A stretch of 64,000 nt of DNA from Zelopaecilomyces penicillatus (GCA_005765155.1 VCCP01000007.1:2435501-2499500), one strand, 5' to 3'. Counted from the stretch's first letter, positions 10,503 to 22,679 are shown. The notes: a model not told the origin generated them from the letters alone. Made by a program: numbers and translations.

Positions 10503-12553
10503 GATGAATGGCGTGTGTATGTGTGTGGTGTTTGGACTATGCCAGATAGCCTAGGTTTTGATGCTTCAAATATTTTCTCACATCACCCAGAGCTCTAAAT
10601 AGAGCATTGATAGGTAAATATTGATACGACAGCGCCGGTATGGATATCACAAGGCACCAGTTGACTTGTGTTATTCGTCTACGTCGGTATAAGCTGCCAG
10701 GTTCCAACCAGACTATGAGGTTATGAAGAATGAACAGCCGAAGCTTAGGTGTCTAGATGCTCCCGGGGCGGTCTTTCCTGCGCCAGAATTCTGTTGCAGC
10801 CGGGTATTTGCGTGATCATCGATTCTCAACTCAACATGCCTTCGCGTATGGCGTCCCTCCATCTCTGGGAAGCATGGGAGTTGTGGTGTTTACCCCTCAC
10901 ATTGTCAAGTACACATACGTACATGGAACAACTAGAATACAATCTCCAAACCGGAGAACAACCCCTCTTCTCAATCCCTGGGACGGGCTGAACAAACACA
11001 GGAGCTGAATTGGTATTGTGTAACCTGCACCTCTTCCATAGGAAATGTTACAGAATCTTGGGAACCCCGATACAGAATCGGATACAGCAATGCGTTTCAA
11101 TACTGACATTGCCATATTCATTCTTCGAGGTTGGCTCAATACACACACCGCTCCTCCCAATTGTCTCGTCTCTCACCAATGCAAACATTGATTGAACTGT
11201 ATGCAGCCACTCTTGAATCAAGAGGGCGCTAATGTGCGATGATATTGTGGGACGCCTGCATCGGGCCGCAGTTGGCCTCGACACCATTTCATCAACTTCT
11301 CCAACGTGATAGGCACACATGCCGTGCGTCGTGGCTTGACTTGACCTCCCCTCTACCTCCAGCTGAACTGCAGCATCTATATAGATACACTGATCATTTA
11401 TGTAGGTAATGACGCTGAGATGTAAGAATCCCTGTTATTGGACTCGTATTTCTACGGAGATGTCCATGCTGTCTGCAGCCTTCACTTGCAAAGGCTGAAC
11501 GGTTTGAGAGCTTGAGAGGAGTCGCCCCGCTTCTCTGGAATCTGCAAATGGACCGTCACATGCCATCATTGAGCAGTGATATTGACTGACCGGTGCCATC
11601 ACAGACAAATGAGCTGAGCTGGATGGCCATGGTTCAAAGGTAGATGATACTTGCACATTGTGGTATCATTCGGCGTCAGCTATGAAAGATGGCGCCGGCC
11701 GACAATAAGTGATGGGGATGCAATGGGGTGGTAGAAGAACGCCACCAGCCAAACACGCTTTGACAAATGCGCAAGATAATACAGAACCTCTCAACACTTC
11801 ACCAATTATACTTCATCAACTCTATCATTTTCGCTTTTCCACCTTGTACTGACACCTCAGGTTGGTATCACATCGCTTCGCCACTGGAATTCCTTTTACA
11901 TCAAATCACCCCTGCTGACAACGAACTAATTGGGAGTATTCACTTGCCGCAGGCACTCCTTTTGATGGCCGGTTCAATAGTTGCAAGAGAAGCCACAGAA
12001 TGAGGAATGAGGAATGAGGAATGAGGGATGTACTTCGAAGCGGGGGTTCAATTGAACGCTGCCGCCATGCCGCCTTACAGCCGCATCATTCCTGATGGAT
12101 GCATACAGAGCACAACGCAATCCCCGCGTTTTGTGATATCGAGATGCTACGTTGAATAGGTGGAAGAAGCCTTGGGCAAAAGAGGGGAACGAGAGGTAAA
12201 GTGAGGGCAAAGGAGGGAATGATTGATCCGTATGTTGCGGGTGAATGGAAAGGCTGATGGACAGCTTGGGTCCCGTCGGCCTTGGCTCCCTGGACATGCT
12301 CAATGATGGATGAGTTGAGTGAGGAGTAATGCCGAGCTCTGTCGGCGACAGCTCCAGCTGAGATGAAGGGCGTGAGCATTCCCAGCATACTTGCATTGGA
12401 GATAAAAAGGCCCAAGTCTCCTTTGCGCAGCTCCAATGAGTTCTCTTCATCATCAAGTACTTTGCAACCATCTTGCAACTAAAACCTAATACATCACCCC
12501 ATACTCCTTTTTTTTTGTAAAACCTTTGAACTTGAGAGTCATCAACAGTCACC
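10503..12553. other. Divergent intergenic region
   Basis: Two kilobases separating the minus-strand 1260-aa gene from the plus-strand lectin-like gene, so both promoters lie here. No gene is supported. A short tandem repeat of the heptamer GAATGAG occurs near 11999-12027. A minus-strand frame of 236 codons (11974-12684) overlaps the start of the lectin-like gene and looks like a shadow. Confidence 0.5.
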
Positions 12554-13612
12554 ATGCCCGCACTCGCAGCCATCGTCAACCCGGCCGTGCCGGGTGACAA
12601 GAGCATCAACTTGTATTTCAACACCGGCACTGCACAAGTTGCCCTCGCACTCAAGTCTGGCACTGAAGGTGAAGATCCAGACACTGATGTGTGGGCCGCT
12701 GACCAGGCCGACTATACTGGCAACGTCCTGAATCCAAGTACCATTGACGGCGATGTGTTTCGAGGCGTCAACGTCGTTGTTGGCGTGACAAAGCCAAAGC
12801 TAGAAGAGGGCGCTACTCAAACCGTGAACCAGATCTCTCTCATTGCTCCTGTGTACAAGAAATTGGCTTCTACATCTCTGGCCAACAAGACTATTACAAT
12901 GTGCTCAGCTGGACCGAACGCTTGGCTATACTATCTAGAGTAGGTTCCCCCCTCCCCCCGCCCCAACGTTTATTCATATGGCTTTGCGAATGCCCACCGA
13001 GGCTTATGGACATTTAACTGATTTGGTTTTTCCATTCATATAGCGGCCCCTCTAAGGGACAGGTGCGTCTCAAGGAGTACAACATGGTGTCCGGAAACAT
13101 TTCGACCTTTTTGCAGAACCAGGATGTAGCGCTAAACTGCGCGCTGGCTTCCTGGTACGACCCGAAGAAAAAGGAACGCCTTGTCGTCTATCAAGAGATG
13201 GAGGAGGGACACTTGAAAGAGTACAACATTGTCAAGAAGCAGGGTATTTTCTTTTTTATTTTCTTTTTGCTCACCACCCAGTTGACATTTATTGCTCTTC
13301 TGTACTAATACTTTACAATAAACAGGCTGGGACATTGATTCCACAACAGACGCAAAAGAAGGAACACCCATGGCTCTATCGTATAACAACGGCATCATCT
13401 ATCTATTCTACACTGATCGCTCCAACAATGTTCGGCGTGTCATCAAAGGCGCTGAGGGATGGGGTAGTGCCCACACCGTCGAGGGTAGCCCAAAAGTGGG
13501 CGAGAGCGAGCTGACTGTGGTTGCCGCCAATGGGTTCAACCATTTGTTCTACACGTCCCAGGACGATGTGTCAAGTGAATTCACCCATGTGCGGGATCCG
13601 ATAGAGCAGTAA
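12554..13612 (+). CDS. Beta-propeller lectin-like protein (fungal fucose-lectin type)
   Basis: Three exons, 12554-12939, 13044-13243 and 13326-13612, giving 290 aa. The introns are 104 nt (gtaggt...atatag) and 82 nt (gtattt...aacag). Splicing joins LYYLDGPSKG and KKQGWDIDST, which agree with the flanking frames. Repeating elements of about 45-50 residues show an aromatic/basic pattern: WYDPKKKERLVVYQE...LKEYNI, then IYLFYTDRSNNVRRV...WGSAHTV, then FNHLFYTSQDD. These look like blades of the six-bladed fucose-binding lectin fold (AAL/FleA type), and the length is close to the family's roughly 310 residues. No signal peptide is seen, which is also usual for those lectins. The sugar-binding residues (Arg, Glu, Trp per blade) are only partly visible, so sugar specificity is uncertain. 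It could instead be a related propeller without lectin activity. Confidence 0.6.
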
Positions 13613-15815
13613 ACCAGAAACGGGGAGGAACTGGTGCGTTTATTTGTCCCCATGTTGGGCAAATGTGCAGTGTTGGAAAGATACTGATGCTGGTTTTGTT
13701 GTTTCCGCACTCATTCATAGTCTTCAATTACTTTGTCCGTCATCTGTTTTGGAACATTTGTATGTGTGTCAACGTGGAAGCAAAGCCCGTCGCTGTCTTC
13801 CTAGTGAAGGGATGTTTGTTGTTGGTATAGCTGCGAAGACAGATTGAGGGACCTGATTCCGATGGCCAGCAGAGGAGAATTCCAATCTCGGCCATTATTT
13901 TATCTCTGCTTCTTCCATTAACATACAAACTAAATTATTCTGTAACCGTTGAAAGCGACTGTTCATCCTCGCTCAAATCTGTCCCTTTCGATTGCTTCCA
14001 AGAGTAGGTAGAGCGGGGTAGACTTCTTTGATACATCACCTCATCGAAAAAGTAGGAGGGGGAGAGTGCGAAACATGAAGAAGAGTCAAATGAATGAACC
14101 AATCTCATCGTTTGATCAGTATGCCGGCAAAAATTGCCAACGTTCCCCGTCCCCACACCATCACGGATACCGCATCATGCAAGCCCCGTTTCCCCCGCAC
14201 GCTCTCAGGCTGCCACGGCATGAAGTCTCAGTCCATTTTTCTGCGACAACCGAGTCTTCAATCTGCTGTCCGACCAATTCGAAGCTTGGTTGCAGCTAAT
14301 ACAGTGCGTGCCGTCCCACCCTTCCCGCTGGTCCAGCCGCGGGAGCTAGGGATATATATGCGTGTTTGTACTCAGCGACGTGAGGAAACGAAGTAGTGGA
14401 TGTGACAACTATCTGCCAATTGAAAGCAGACCAATATGATGAGGACTGATTGGTTCAATTTCTGACATGTGGCACGGAGGCTGAAAATCCCCGTGAGGGC
14501 AACAGGCCATGACAATCTAGATGGAGCTAAGGTTTCTCCGAATAGGTACAACTATTATTAACAGCATGTATATACACGCTCTATCCCATTCATCTTGGCC
14601 ATTCTCAAGCCTCATTATCTAGCTAGTGATTTTTTTTCAGTGCCCAAGGCTAACATCACTCTGTTACTACCCCATCAGCGGATATTTTAATGCAGCATAC
14701 ATTGATCGTCACAGATATCAAATAGGTCACTGCTATTTGACCATCAATAACGGTTTGCATCACTCCAACTAGCAGTAATCATAAAAGATCAGGTTTATTA
14801 AAGGGTAGTAGGTTTGCTTACTATAACTAGTATGTTAGTTGAGCTAAAAATACCCCTTGACTATTACAATGACTGGGTATCAAAATAAGGATGACAAGGG
14901 AGTTAATGTGGCACAGTCACAGCTCTAGTCTAGAAGACTCATAATGACGGTTTCTATTCATGCCCTTCCTATCTCATGATATTTCTTAGCTCCATATGTC
15001 TTTTTCGCCTCGTTTTCAATTCCACCTCGGTTTCGGGGCAAGAAGCCTTCCGGCTCGGTCCTATGACATTTCCGGTCCGTCTAACTCAACTTCATTCACC
15101 CCGTCACCGGTACATAACATACCAGGCATAGAGAAGTAGGATTTCGCAGGATGTTAGTTTTAGTAGTTAATGATAGCTTCTAAGTCACAGATAGAGCGCA
15201 TACACCAGTAATTCAATCCTTTGTCCACTTTTTAAATTATAGATCATCTTTCATGTTTTAGCGCGATGAAAAGACCATGTGGCAGTCAATTATGTGATGA
15301 TCCCTCTACTTAACTAGTAAGATTATACATAGTTACAATAAGTAAAGCTACGGAACATGGTAGGGGAAGAATCAGAGCTCCTTGGTTTGTCGGGTTGATA
15401 CCCAAGCCAGTGCACGCAAGTAAATGATCACAAGGTGAGAGGTTAAATGTGTGCTGTGGGCAAAGTGAAAAAGGAATCTTTCTGTTTTGTCGAGAGCCAT
15501 CATGGAATTATAATCTTGAGTCTTTGTTCAAGACAAATTATGACAGTCAAACCCTCTAATTTCACTAATAGCTATTAATATCTACGGGAGAGTGTTGGAA
15601 AACGACAAAAATTTCCCTTTCTGCTGGGTGTCTAGGGTAGTAAATCTTACACATCACCAAAACTTGAGGTGGATAAACTACGGGAAATGAGTTGACTTGG
15701 GCGAAATTCTCCCTCGCACTCATCATCACGCCAAGCAATTCCATCGTTCCATTCGCGTCCTAATGAATCAGGAATCGATCTCTCTCGTTTACAGCCTTAC
15801 TGCAGTCTTACTATC
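13613..15815. other. Intergenic, no gene seen
   Basis: About 2.2 kb with only short, motif-free frames. The part from about 14,560 is AT-richer than the flanks. It includes the promoter of the YwbE-domain gene. Confidence 0.5.
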
Positions 15816-16421
15816 ATGAATCGGCCCCGGAATCGCCAGCCACGGCCGCCTCGGGGAAATCAGCAGCAGCAGCGGTCTCATCCACCGTCCACGCCTCAAC
15901 AAAGCTTGGGGAAAGTTCCCAAATTCCAACAGGTAGTACCGGGCGTCGCCGTCTTTGTTGTAGCCAAAGAGGACCAGCCTACAGGCCGTGAAAGCAAAGG
16001 AATAGTGCAGGATGTGCTTACCGCTGGGGATCATCCTCGAGGAATCAAAGTCAGGCTGCGTGGAGGCCTCGTTGGCAGGGTGCAGCGACTAGACGGTGCA
16101 AGTCAAGGCCAACAAGACCAGCAGCAGCAGCAGAGCGGCGCTGCTGGTTCAAGCAGGTTGACAATTGTTGGTGCAAAGTACACGGATGTGAGAAATGACT
16201 TGGGCGATTATCCCGAGGCGCCGCCTCCCAGAAGTCTCGCTGACTTCATGCCCGCCGCCTTCAACGATGAGCCCAATGGGGAAGATTGGAATAGTGCTCC
16301 TGCTTCTGTCACCGCCACCAGAAGCCAGGATGTTACTGCCATTTGTCCGCTCTGTGATGACTTTCAAGGAGACGAGGTGGCTGTCACATACCATATTGAG
16401 ACTGTGCACCTCAATACCTGA
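15816..16421 (+). CDS. YwbE-domain protein with C-terminal zinc finger
   Basis: Single exon, 201 aa. The N-terminus (1-35) is basic and Gln/Pro-rich. Residues about 40-90 match the small YwbE (DUF2196) fold: PGVAVFVVAKEDQPTGRESK, then GIVQDVLT, then HPRGIKVRL and GGLVGRVQRL. In bacteria this is usually a protein of about 65 residues by itself. A Gln-rich linker (QQDQQQQQ) follows, then a conserved-looking middle (DLGDYPEAPPPRSLADFMP), and finally a zinc-finger-like CPLC-x12-H-x4-H near the C-terminus (UBZ or C2H2-like). The order basic tail, YwbE domain, zinc finger suggests a nucleic-acid or ubiquitin-related role, but the function of YwbE domains is unknown. The start was chosen as the first ATG after an untranslated leader with in-frame stops. 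Confidence 0.75.
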   Translation: MNRPRNRQPRPPRGNQQQQRSHPPSTPQQSLGKVPKFQQVVPGVAVFVVAKEDQPTGRESKGIVQDVLTAGDHPRGIKVRLRGGLVGRVQRLDGASQGQQDQQQQQSGAAGSSRLTIVGAKYTDVRNDLGDYPEAPPPRSLADFMPAAFNDEPNGEDWNSAPASVTATRSQDVTAICPLCDDFQGDEVAVTYHIETVHLNT

Positions 16422-16853
16422 TAAGAGAAACAGATCTTTCGGTCAGTGCCGAAGAAGAAAGGGCAAGTGTTTATTTTCTTTATTGCGCAGCCAGGGTTTT
16501 TCGTGAAACGCGACTGTTTCTACTAGCCTCAAGAATCTTTGTGCAGGTTCGAGATCCAGACTTCTTTCGCTTCTTCTTTTTCTAGCAAATCTCCGACTCT
16601 TGCAGGAGAGTCTTCATCCCCCTCGCAAATTTATGAGTTGTTATCAGTCGGCGCACGCCGGGCCTCCTCGAGGAGAAATAAGATAGGCGATCCCGCAAGC
16701 ACGGCCGCACGAGAGGGATGCCACCCTCCATCCTTTCGCTCTTGGCAGACAAGGCAACGACAGATTCAGCCCATTCCGCAACAGGCAACTTGCAACGCAA
16801 ACACACAATTTCCCCGCAAAAAGGATGGTTTGGCCCTTGTGACGCGGTGGCTT

Positions 16854-16871
16854 GGGGGGGGGGGGGGGGGG
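16854..16871 (+). repeat. Poly-G tract (18 G)
   Basis: Eighteen consecutive G residues, 3' of the YwbE-domain gene. The length may be affected by sequencing error. Confidence 0.9.
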
Positions 16872-17541
16872 AGGATGCGCAGAGAGCCAAGCTACTCTAC
16901 CGTCATGTTTGACTTGAATTATTCCATGTGCGGATGCAAATGCATGCACCAGTCGAACATGCGGCCTCTGCGTCGAACAGGTGGCGAGGTTTTACCCCGG
17001 ATTGGCGGCCATCTTGGCAGGCGGCTAATAAACGGGCGCAGTCAACTATGTGTATATGTGGTTTTCAGCTCCCGGCCTAGCTGGGCGTAGGATGTTGGGC
17101 CGCAAACAAACAAACACAGACACTTTACTCAGACAGCAGCGGCTGGTATTAAAAAGATGTTGTCACATGTTTTAGCGGAAAACGGAAAACGGAAGAGACG
17201 AAATGTATTGGACCTTTTGCACTGGTGACAACGCACCGCGGGGCGCTGGTCCAGTTCAAACTTGCGTGCGAGTTGTGGGCGGCGGCCGAAAGGTGCAAGT
17301 CTGGCTGCATGTGTGCGGGCTGAACGGCCAGTAAGCCCAACAACAAGCAAACAGGCAAACTGGAGTGTGTTCCTGGAATACGAAAACCAACCGATAGTGC
17401 TGGGGGAGGGGCAAACGAGGCGAAGAAGGGTGTCACCAATCCATACTAATGCCGGTACCTTTGGAACTTCCCTTTTCTATTATTCACAAGTTGAATTGTT
17501 CAAACTGATTCGTCGGCTCTATCGTGGTTGGGAGGGGGGAC

Positions 17542-17568
17542 GGGGGGGGGGGGGGGGGGGGGGGGGGG
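17542..17568 (+). repeat. Poly-G tract (27 G)
   Basis: Twenty-seven consecutive G residues, preceded by further G-runs (GGGAGGGGGGAC), in the same gene-free stretch. G-quadruplex potential is obvious. Confidence 0.9.
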
Positions 17569-19107
17569 CGGGATGAAGCTTTGGGCGTTTTCCATTTGCC
17601 ACAACGAGATCTCGGCTTTATTGTTTATTATGAGCTTTATCTCGTACTACCGATATGGAGTCTGTGGGAACAGAAATCGGGAATGGGAATAGAAACGGAC
17701 AAACCGTAGGCGAAACCCGGGAGACGAAGACGAAAAAACATGAGCGAGAGAAGATGTAGGTATAGGTGTGTGCTATCAATAGAAGTGCGTGCGTTGAGTT
17801 GAGTTCCATTCCATCAATGCCTTATCTTTTCCTCCGATGCAGTGGTAAGACGAGGACACATGGAAGTTGTTATCAGGCAACGGCATGTTGATTATTGCCC
17901 AACCCCGTTCCCGGAGCACCGCACGTACATATTTGCCTCGTCTGATGCCTACTTCGTACCTACTTTGGCAGCTTGAAATCCCGACCTAATGTGCGACATC
18001 CGGGGTATTATTTTCCTTCTAGGCCAGACTCCATCTAGTGGGGGTTTACTAGCCTGGTGTTGCCTGTGATAGCTGAAGACAGAACTGCTGCATAAAACCA
18101 CTTTCAACCTACCTAATCCGGCACGTAACCGGGGTGGCGTCGTCCCCAGAAGCGGGCCACGTCCGGAGCAATGCTCACTGGGGCAATCGTCTATTATTCG
18201 TTGACTGGTATTAGTAGAGGACGAGCAAAACACACACACACACACCAACCAGAGAAGGATAACCAGTAAGTTAGGCGCCGCCGCCATATCAACGACTCAT
18301 TCATCAAGTCGGGCCGGGAAAAGGGGGGGTGATTGCGAAGCGCCTAGAGAGGGACGCAACAGACACATGGAAAAGCAGCGGTCGAGATACTCCGTTGCCA
18401 AAAGCCTACACGGAGTCACGGACTGTGGATGCGGTAGATAGGAGTAAACAGCCCAATTTGCGGCATGCGACAGCACGTCCCCATCGTGAATGATGCTAAC
18501 CACCACTGATACTACTCTGCTGCCTCATTGCAACTGCATCACCGCCAACACCGCCCTCCGGATCCTCTCCGATATCGTGGGGCTTCTCGCCAGCACAATA
18601 AGGCTATGCCTTATCGTCATTATCCCTTTTCTCTTGGCACGTGCTGCCACATTCACATTTAGGTAGCATTTTCTGCATCGTCTGGGTACTCCATCTGCTG
18701 GACCCCCGAAAAAGACCGACATTCACGGCTTTATCTGATCAAACGTCTTTGCTTTTGGTTTTATTGTTCGGGTGTTGTCTCTATCGTTTACTCACGCGCC
18801 CGACTTATTATCACTGGTAGGAACTTTGTATGTTACTTTAACTTTACTTTGCCTTTTTCGTATTACCTAGGGAAGGCTTTTTTTGTTCGTTCATACTTCA
18901 GCTGCCCTCTTTTTTTTTTGGTTTTTACCGCCTCCCGGCCACCCCCATGTACCCAAAAAAAACCCAAAATAAAACGTTAGACGCGGAAGAGGAACCCCAT
19001 TCATGCCAAGCTCGCCCGCTCCAAAATGTCAAAGCGGCCTTCTCGAAGCGGAAGCTCCAAGCAAAAAGTGACGAGACTTTGTACTTTTCGGCTATCTGGG
19101 ATTCCTC

Positions 19108-19157
19108 CACACACACACACACACACACAACCTTGGCCGGCAATTCAGTCCACGATC

Positions 19158-19188
<31 letters not shown>
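19108..19188. repeat. Inverted dinucleotide tracts (CA)11 ... (GT)14
   Basis: A (CA)n tract at 19108-19129 is followed after 31 bases by a (GT)14 tract at 19161-19188. The two are mutually complementary and could form a hairpin or cruciform. Shorter CA tracts occur at 18231-18244 and 19763-19780. Confidence 0.9.
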
Positions 19189-20057
19189 CGGAGGGAAAGA
19201 AAGGCGTGTGATGGACTTTTTGCAAGCTGGTCGTGTCCCAAAATGCCTTAGCCATGATTCTAAACACACACACGCAACATACGTAACCACTCACGCGCTC
19301 ACATGGGGCACCCACACACTTTTCCCCGGAATATCCTGTCCAATGTGAACCCTGCATCCGCCAGAAAAAGCCGAACCTAAGGAAAAAGAGAGGGAGAGAG
19401 AGTGGACAGACTTGACGGACAAGATTGGTCAACAACGATAACTCATTAAGGTTAAACACAAGTGTGCGCACATCACTCTCCTATTCGGGACCGCAATGAA
19501 GTTGTTAGTACCAAGGTCAGGCAGAGTTTCACTCGGCGCCGGCCGGATCCGCAAGCTCCAACCGCCGATCCCGCCCCGTTATCTACGGGGTCATTCGTCG
19601 TCCCAATCCATTAGTAGGGCTCCAGTATGGGGTGTTATTCTGGATTAATGCTCCCTTTGTTGTATTACCCCATGTAAAAACTGGGGGGGAAAGGGTCCCC
19701 TTTCTCTCCACAGACAAGGCTCGGCTTCTTCTGTCTTGGACTGATGCAGAAGGTAGCTGCAAACACACGCACACGCACACGAGGGATGGAGGGATCCAGG
19801 GCGATAAGGTGGCAAGCAGGCTGGCTGGCTGGCTAGCCTCCATCCATTCATACGAGCAGGGCTCCATAGTGCGGGAGCACTAACCTAACCAACCCGTGGC
19901 AGGAGAAAAGGCGGAAGATGGGGACCTCGGCGGCCGTGATATCCCATTCTGTAAGGTGGATAGCATCGCGAGGAACGGGGTCAATCGCGAGGATGGATGG
20001 GCTAGCTGATGGAGATGGAGATGGAGATGGAGGGGGGAGTCTATGATGCCAGCTGAC

Positions 20058-20071
20058 TCGACTCGAGTCGA
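20058..20071. promoter_or_regulatory. Perfect 14-bp palindrome upstream of the M43 protease
   Basis: TCGACTCGAGTCGA lies in a wider GACTC-repeat context, 12 bases before the TATA element. It could be a dimeric transcription-factor site; no factor is identified. Confidence 0.5.
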
Positions 20072-20082
20072 CTCGACATTTG

Positions 20083-20088
20083 TATAAA
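20083..20088 (+). promoter_or_regulatory. TATA box of the M43 protease gene
   Basis: TATAAA about 150 bases upstream of the ATG at 20237, followed by a CA/TC-rich leader. Confidence 0.6.
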
Positions 20089-20236
20089 GCTTCCATCAAT
20101 ATCCTTCACTTTTCGAGAAAGAAAAAAAAAAGAACATCATCCAACAGCTTCATCACCATCTCCATCACTCGCCAATCTCCTATTCCTCACTTCGCTTACA
20201 CTTCTTCCATCAACAACAACAACAGCATCCTTCATC

Positions 20237-21251
20237 ATGACTTTCAAGTCAATGCTGGTCACTGGCCTCATGGCCACCGTCGCCATGGCCGCAACTCTTG
20301 GAGACCGCGCCCAGAAGTTCAACTGTGGTGCTCCTCAGCCCAGCAAGCAGCACCTTGCCATCTCCTCCGGGTTTGCTGCCAAGGAGGCTATCTCGCGTGC
20401 CACCGTCGCCAATGCTCAGATCGGCGTCTACATGCACGTTGTGGCTTCTTCCACGACTGCCGCCGGCGGTTACCTCACTGTATGTGGTGCAGCTTTCTGT
20501 TTTCTCCTCCATAGACCTTCTTGATCATTCTCACTTTCCAAGTATATTTCTGCATTTAAACTGACAATGGCAATACATAGGATGCCGAGCTCAATGCTCA
20601 GTTGCGAGTCCTCAACGACAACTACGGCGCTACCGGCTACTCCTTCACCCTCAAGGGTATTGACCGCACCGTCAACGCCGGCTGGTCCAGGGACTCTGAC
20701 GAGATGGCCATGAAGCGTGCTCTCCGCAAGGGTAGCTACAAGGACCTCAACCTCTACTTCATGAACGACCCCAGCGGCAACCTGGGATACTGCTACTTCC
20801 CCACCACCGCCCCTGCGGGCTCGACCGACTTCATCCGAGATGGCTGCTCCATCTTGTTCAGCACCGTTCCTGGTGGCTCCTCTGCTCCCTTCAACCAGGG
20901 CAAGACCGTCACCCACGAGGTCGGCCACTGGATGGGTCTCTACCACACCTTCCAGGGCGGCTGCTCTGGCGCTGGTGACTCTGTTGCCGATACCCCCTCG
21001 CAGGCCAGCCCATCCAGCGGATGCCCTACCGGCCGTGACTCTTGCCCCAACGGTGCTGGTCTTGACCCCATCCACAACTACATGGACTACTCTGACGAGT
21101 AAGTTTGAACCTCCTTCTCCTATACTAACCCGTGTGAAAACAACCTTTGCTAACAATGATTTTCCTAAACAGTGCTTGCTACGAGGAGTTCACCTCTGGC
21201 CAGATCCAGCGCATGAACAGCTTCTGGAACCAGTACCGTGCCAACCGATAA
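20237..21251 (+). CDS. Secreted M43 (pappalysin-like) zinc metalloprotease
   Basis: Three exons, 20237-20479, 20581-21098 and 21173-21251, giving 279 aa. The introns are 101 and 74 nt with clean GT..AG ends, and the second has a GCTAAC branch site. An N-terminal signal peptide covers about residues 1-18 (MTFKSMLVTGLMATVAMA). The extended zinc motif HExxHxxGxxH is HEVGHWMGLYH with H193, H197, H203 as ligands and E194 as catalytic base. The Met-turn is NYMDYSDD with M249, completed across the second splice junction. Cysteines flank the active site as in fungal M43B proteases (MEP1 type). The family comprises secreted endopeptidases, some known to act on host or surface proteins; in Coccidioides a homologue removes a surface antigen. 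The substrate here is unknown. Length and exon structure look intact. Confidence 0.93.
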
Positions 21252-22679
21252 GCGAGCAATTGGTTTTCCCACAATTACCATTTCTCTCTCACACACTCAT
21301 AACCATGAACATATTCTCTTTTTCTTTCTTCTCGCACAAACTTTTTTTCACCGAATGGCGGTTTTGTATGGAACATATGACGAACAGGCGAGTTGGCATT
21401 TGCATTATATAGCGGGCGGGTTGTCAAGATTGGGAAGCGTGCAGTTGAGGATTCGAGTGTAAACTACACTCTGGGTCTACAGGTGGGCGCTGTCCCATCA
21501 AAAACCAGTATATATGAATAGTGATAGCAATCACACGAAAATCCATTGAAATTTGGTGCACATACTTTGTGATAGTGAATGATTAACCCACCATGAAATT
21601 TAGAGTCAAGCTATTCTCGTTCTGCTTCATAGTCGTTTTGGCTTTTATATGATGGTTCTGTAGGGTAACCGAGAATGGTAGCAAATACCAAGTGAAACTC
21701 ATCTAACCCCTGGCAATTTGGAAGTGGTGGATTGTACGCCCCAAAAGTGGAACTCCAACAAGCCTTGGTGAATAAATGAATAACTATATGTGTGGTAATT
21801 GCATTTGTGGGTGAGAGGGATGTGAAACTGTGTGTTTAGAAAGACTTCAATTATTAATTGTTGTGCTCCATTTGGACAATGAAGCTAGTGTTTTGTCTGT
21901 GCATTCAATTATTGACAGACATGAGCGGAATTGAAGACAGTAACGTCAATAGCCCAATGCATTAAACTCCTCAACTGTAAAAACACGCACCTTTTGAAGG
22001 GCGAGGGCGCGCACCTCTAAAAAAAACAACAGAGTTGTAAACTTCACCTTGTTCATCCTGCAACGTTGGCCAGGCACTTGATCGATGACGTTGCACGTGT
22101 TGACACAGTGGAGAGCTGTGCTGTTGTGTGTTGATGTTGATGGCTCACTGATAGCCGGAGCGGGAGCTACTTTAATCCCGGGCCCTGTCATTGGCCACTA
22201 CCCCTGCCTGCTGCCTCTCCTCCACGTCAACTCGCCCTGAACCAGTCGCAAAGGGAACAGGTAGCCTGAAAAGTGACCTCTGCTTTCTCCTGAACCCAAA
22301 CACCTTTCCCTCGTCACCTCCAAAAATCCCCTCGCGACGGCCTTTTCTCAGCTCGCCATCAGCTTCAGCAGGCCACGATAGCGATTCCCTGCCGCACGCC
22401 CGTCCCTTCTTTTTGCTTCCCTTTTGATTTCTCTGCTGCCTCGTTTCGACCCCAGTTCAATTGCGCTTCCCGTCCGTGCCCGACTGGCGCATGGAAGCTG
22501 TTACCCACGACTTCCCCTTATCCTTACGTCGGGCGAGCCTAATCTCAGCTCCACCACCACCTCCACCAGCTGCCTTCGACGCCCAGCACGCAAGTCGACG
22601 GAACCTCGCTCGCAATCGGCCCTAGGAGTATCGAGTCGACGACGGTCCCTACTTTCTGATTCTAGGCTACACCGGCGCC
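21252..22679. other. Intergenic plus clathrin promoter and leader
   Basis: About 1.4 kb. The first half probably holds the protease terminator. The second half, from about 22,190, is pyrimidine-rich and probably forms the promoter and a long 5' leader of the clathrin gene. The frames there are not supported as genes. Confidence 0.5.

Larger units (their letters stand above)
16422..20057. other. Long gene-free stretch rich in simple repeats
   Basis: About 3.6 kb without a supported gene. It contains two poly-G tracts, several CA/GT tracts and many GA/TC-rich stretches. Frames of up to 183 codons occur, but they run through the homopolymers or microsatellites and have no motif or splice logic. 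The right end is the upstream region of the M43 protease gene. Confidence 0.55.

Noticed and set aside
11974..12684. 236-codon minus-strand frame
   Set aside because: Overlaps the start of the lectin-like gene in antisense and its remainder is low-complexity; no signal or domain.
16539..17090. 183-codon plus-strand frame
   Set aside because: Runs through an 18-G tract that creates the GGGGGG part; no family, no splice logic.
18947..19348. 133-codon plus-strand frame and its antisense partner
   Set aside because: Driven by CA/GT microsatellites giving HTHTHT and VCVCVC; not a gene.
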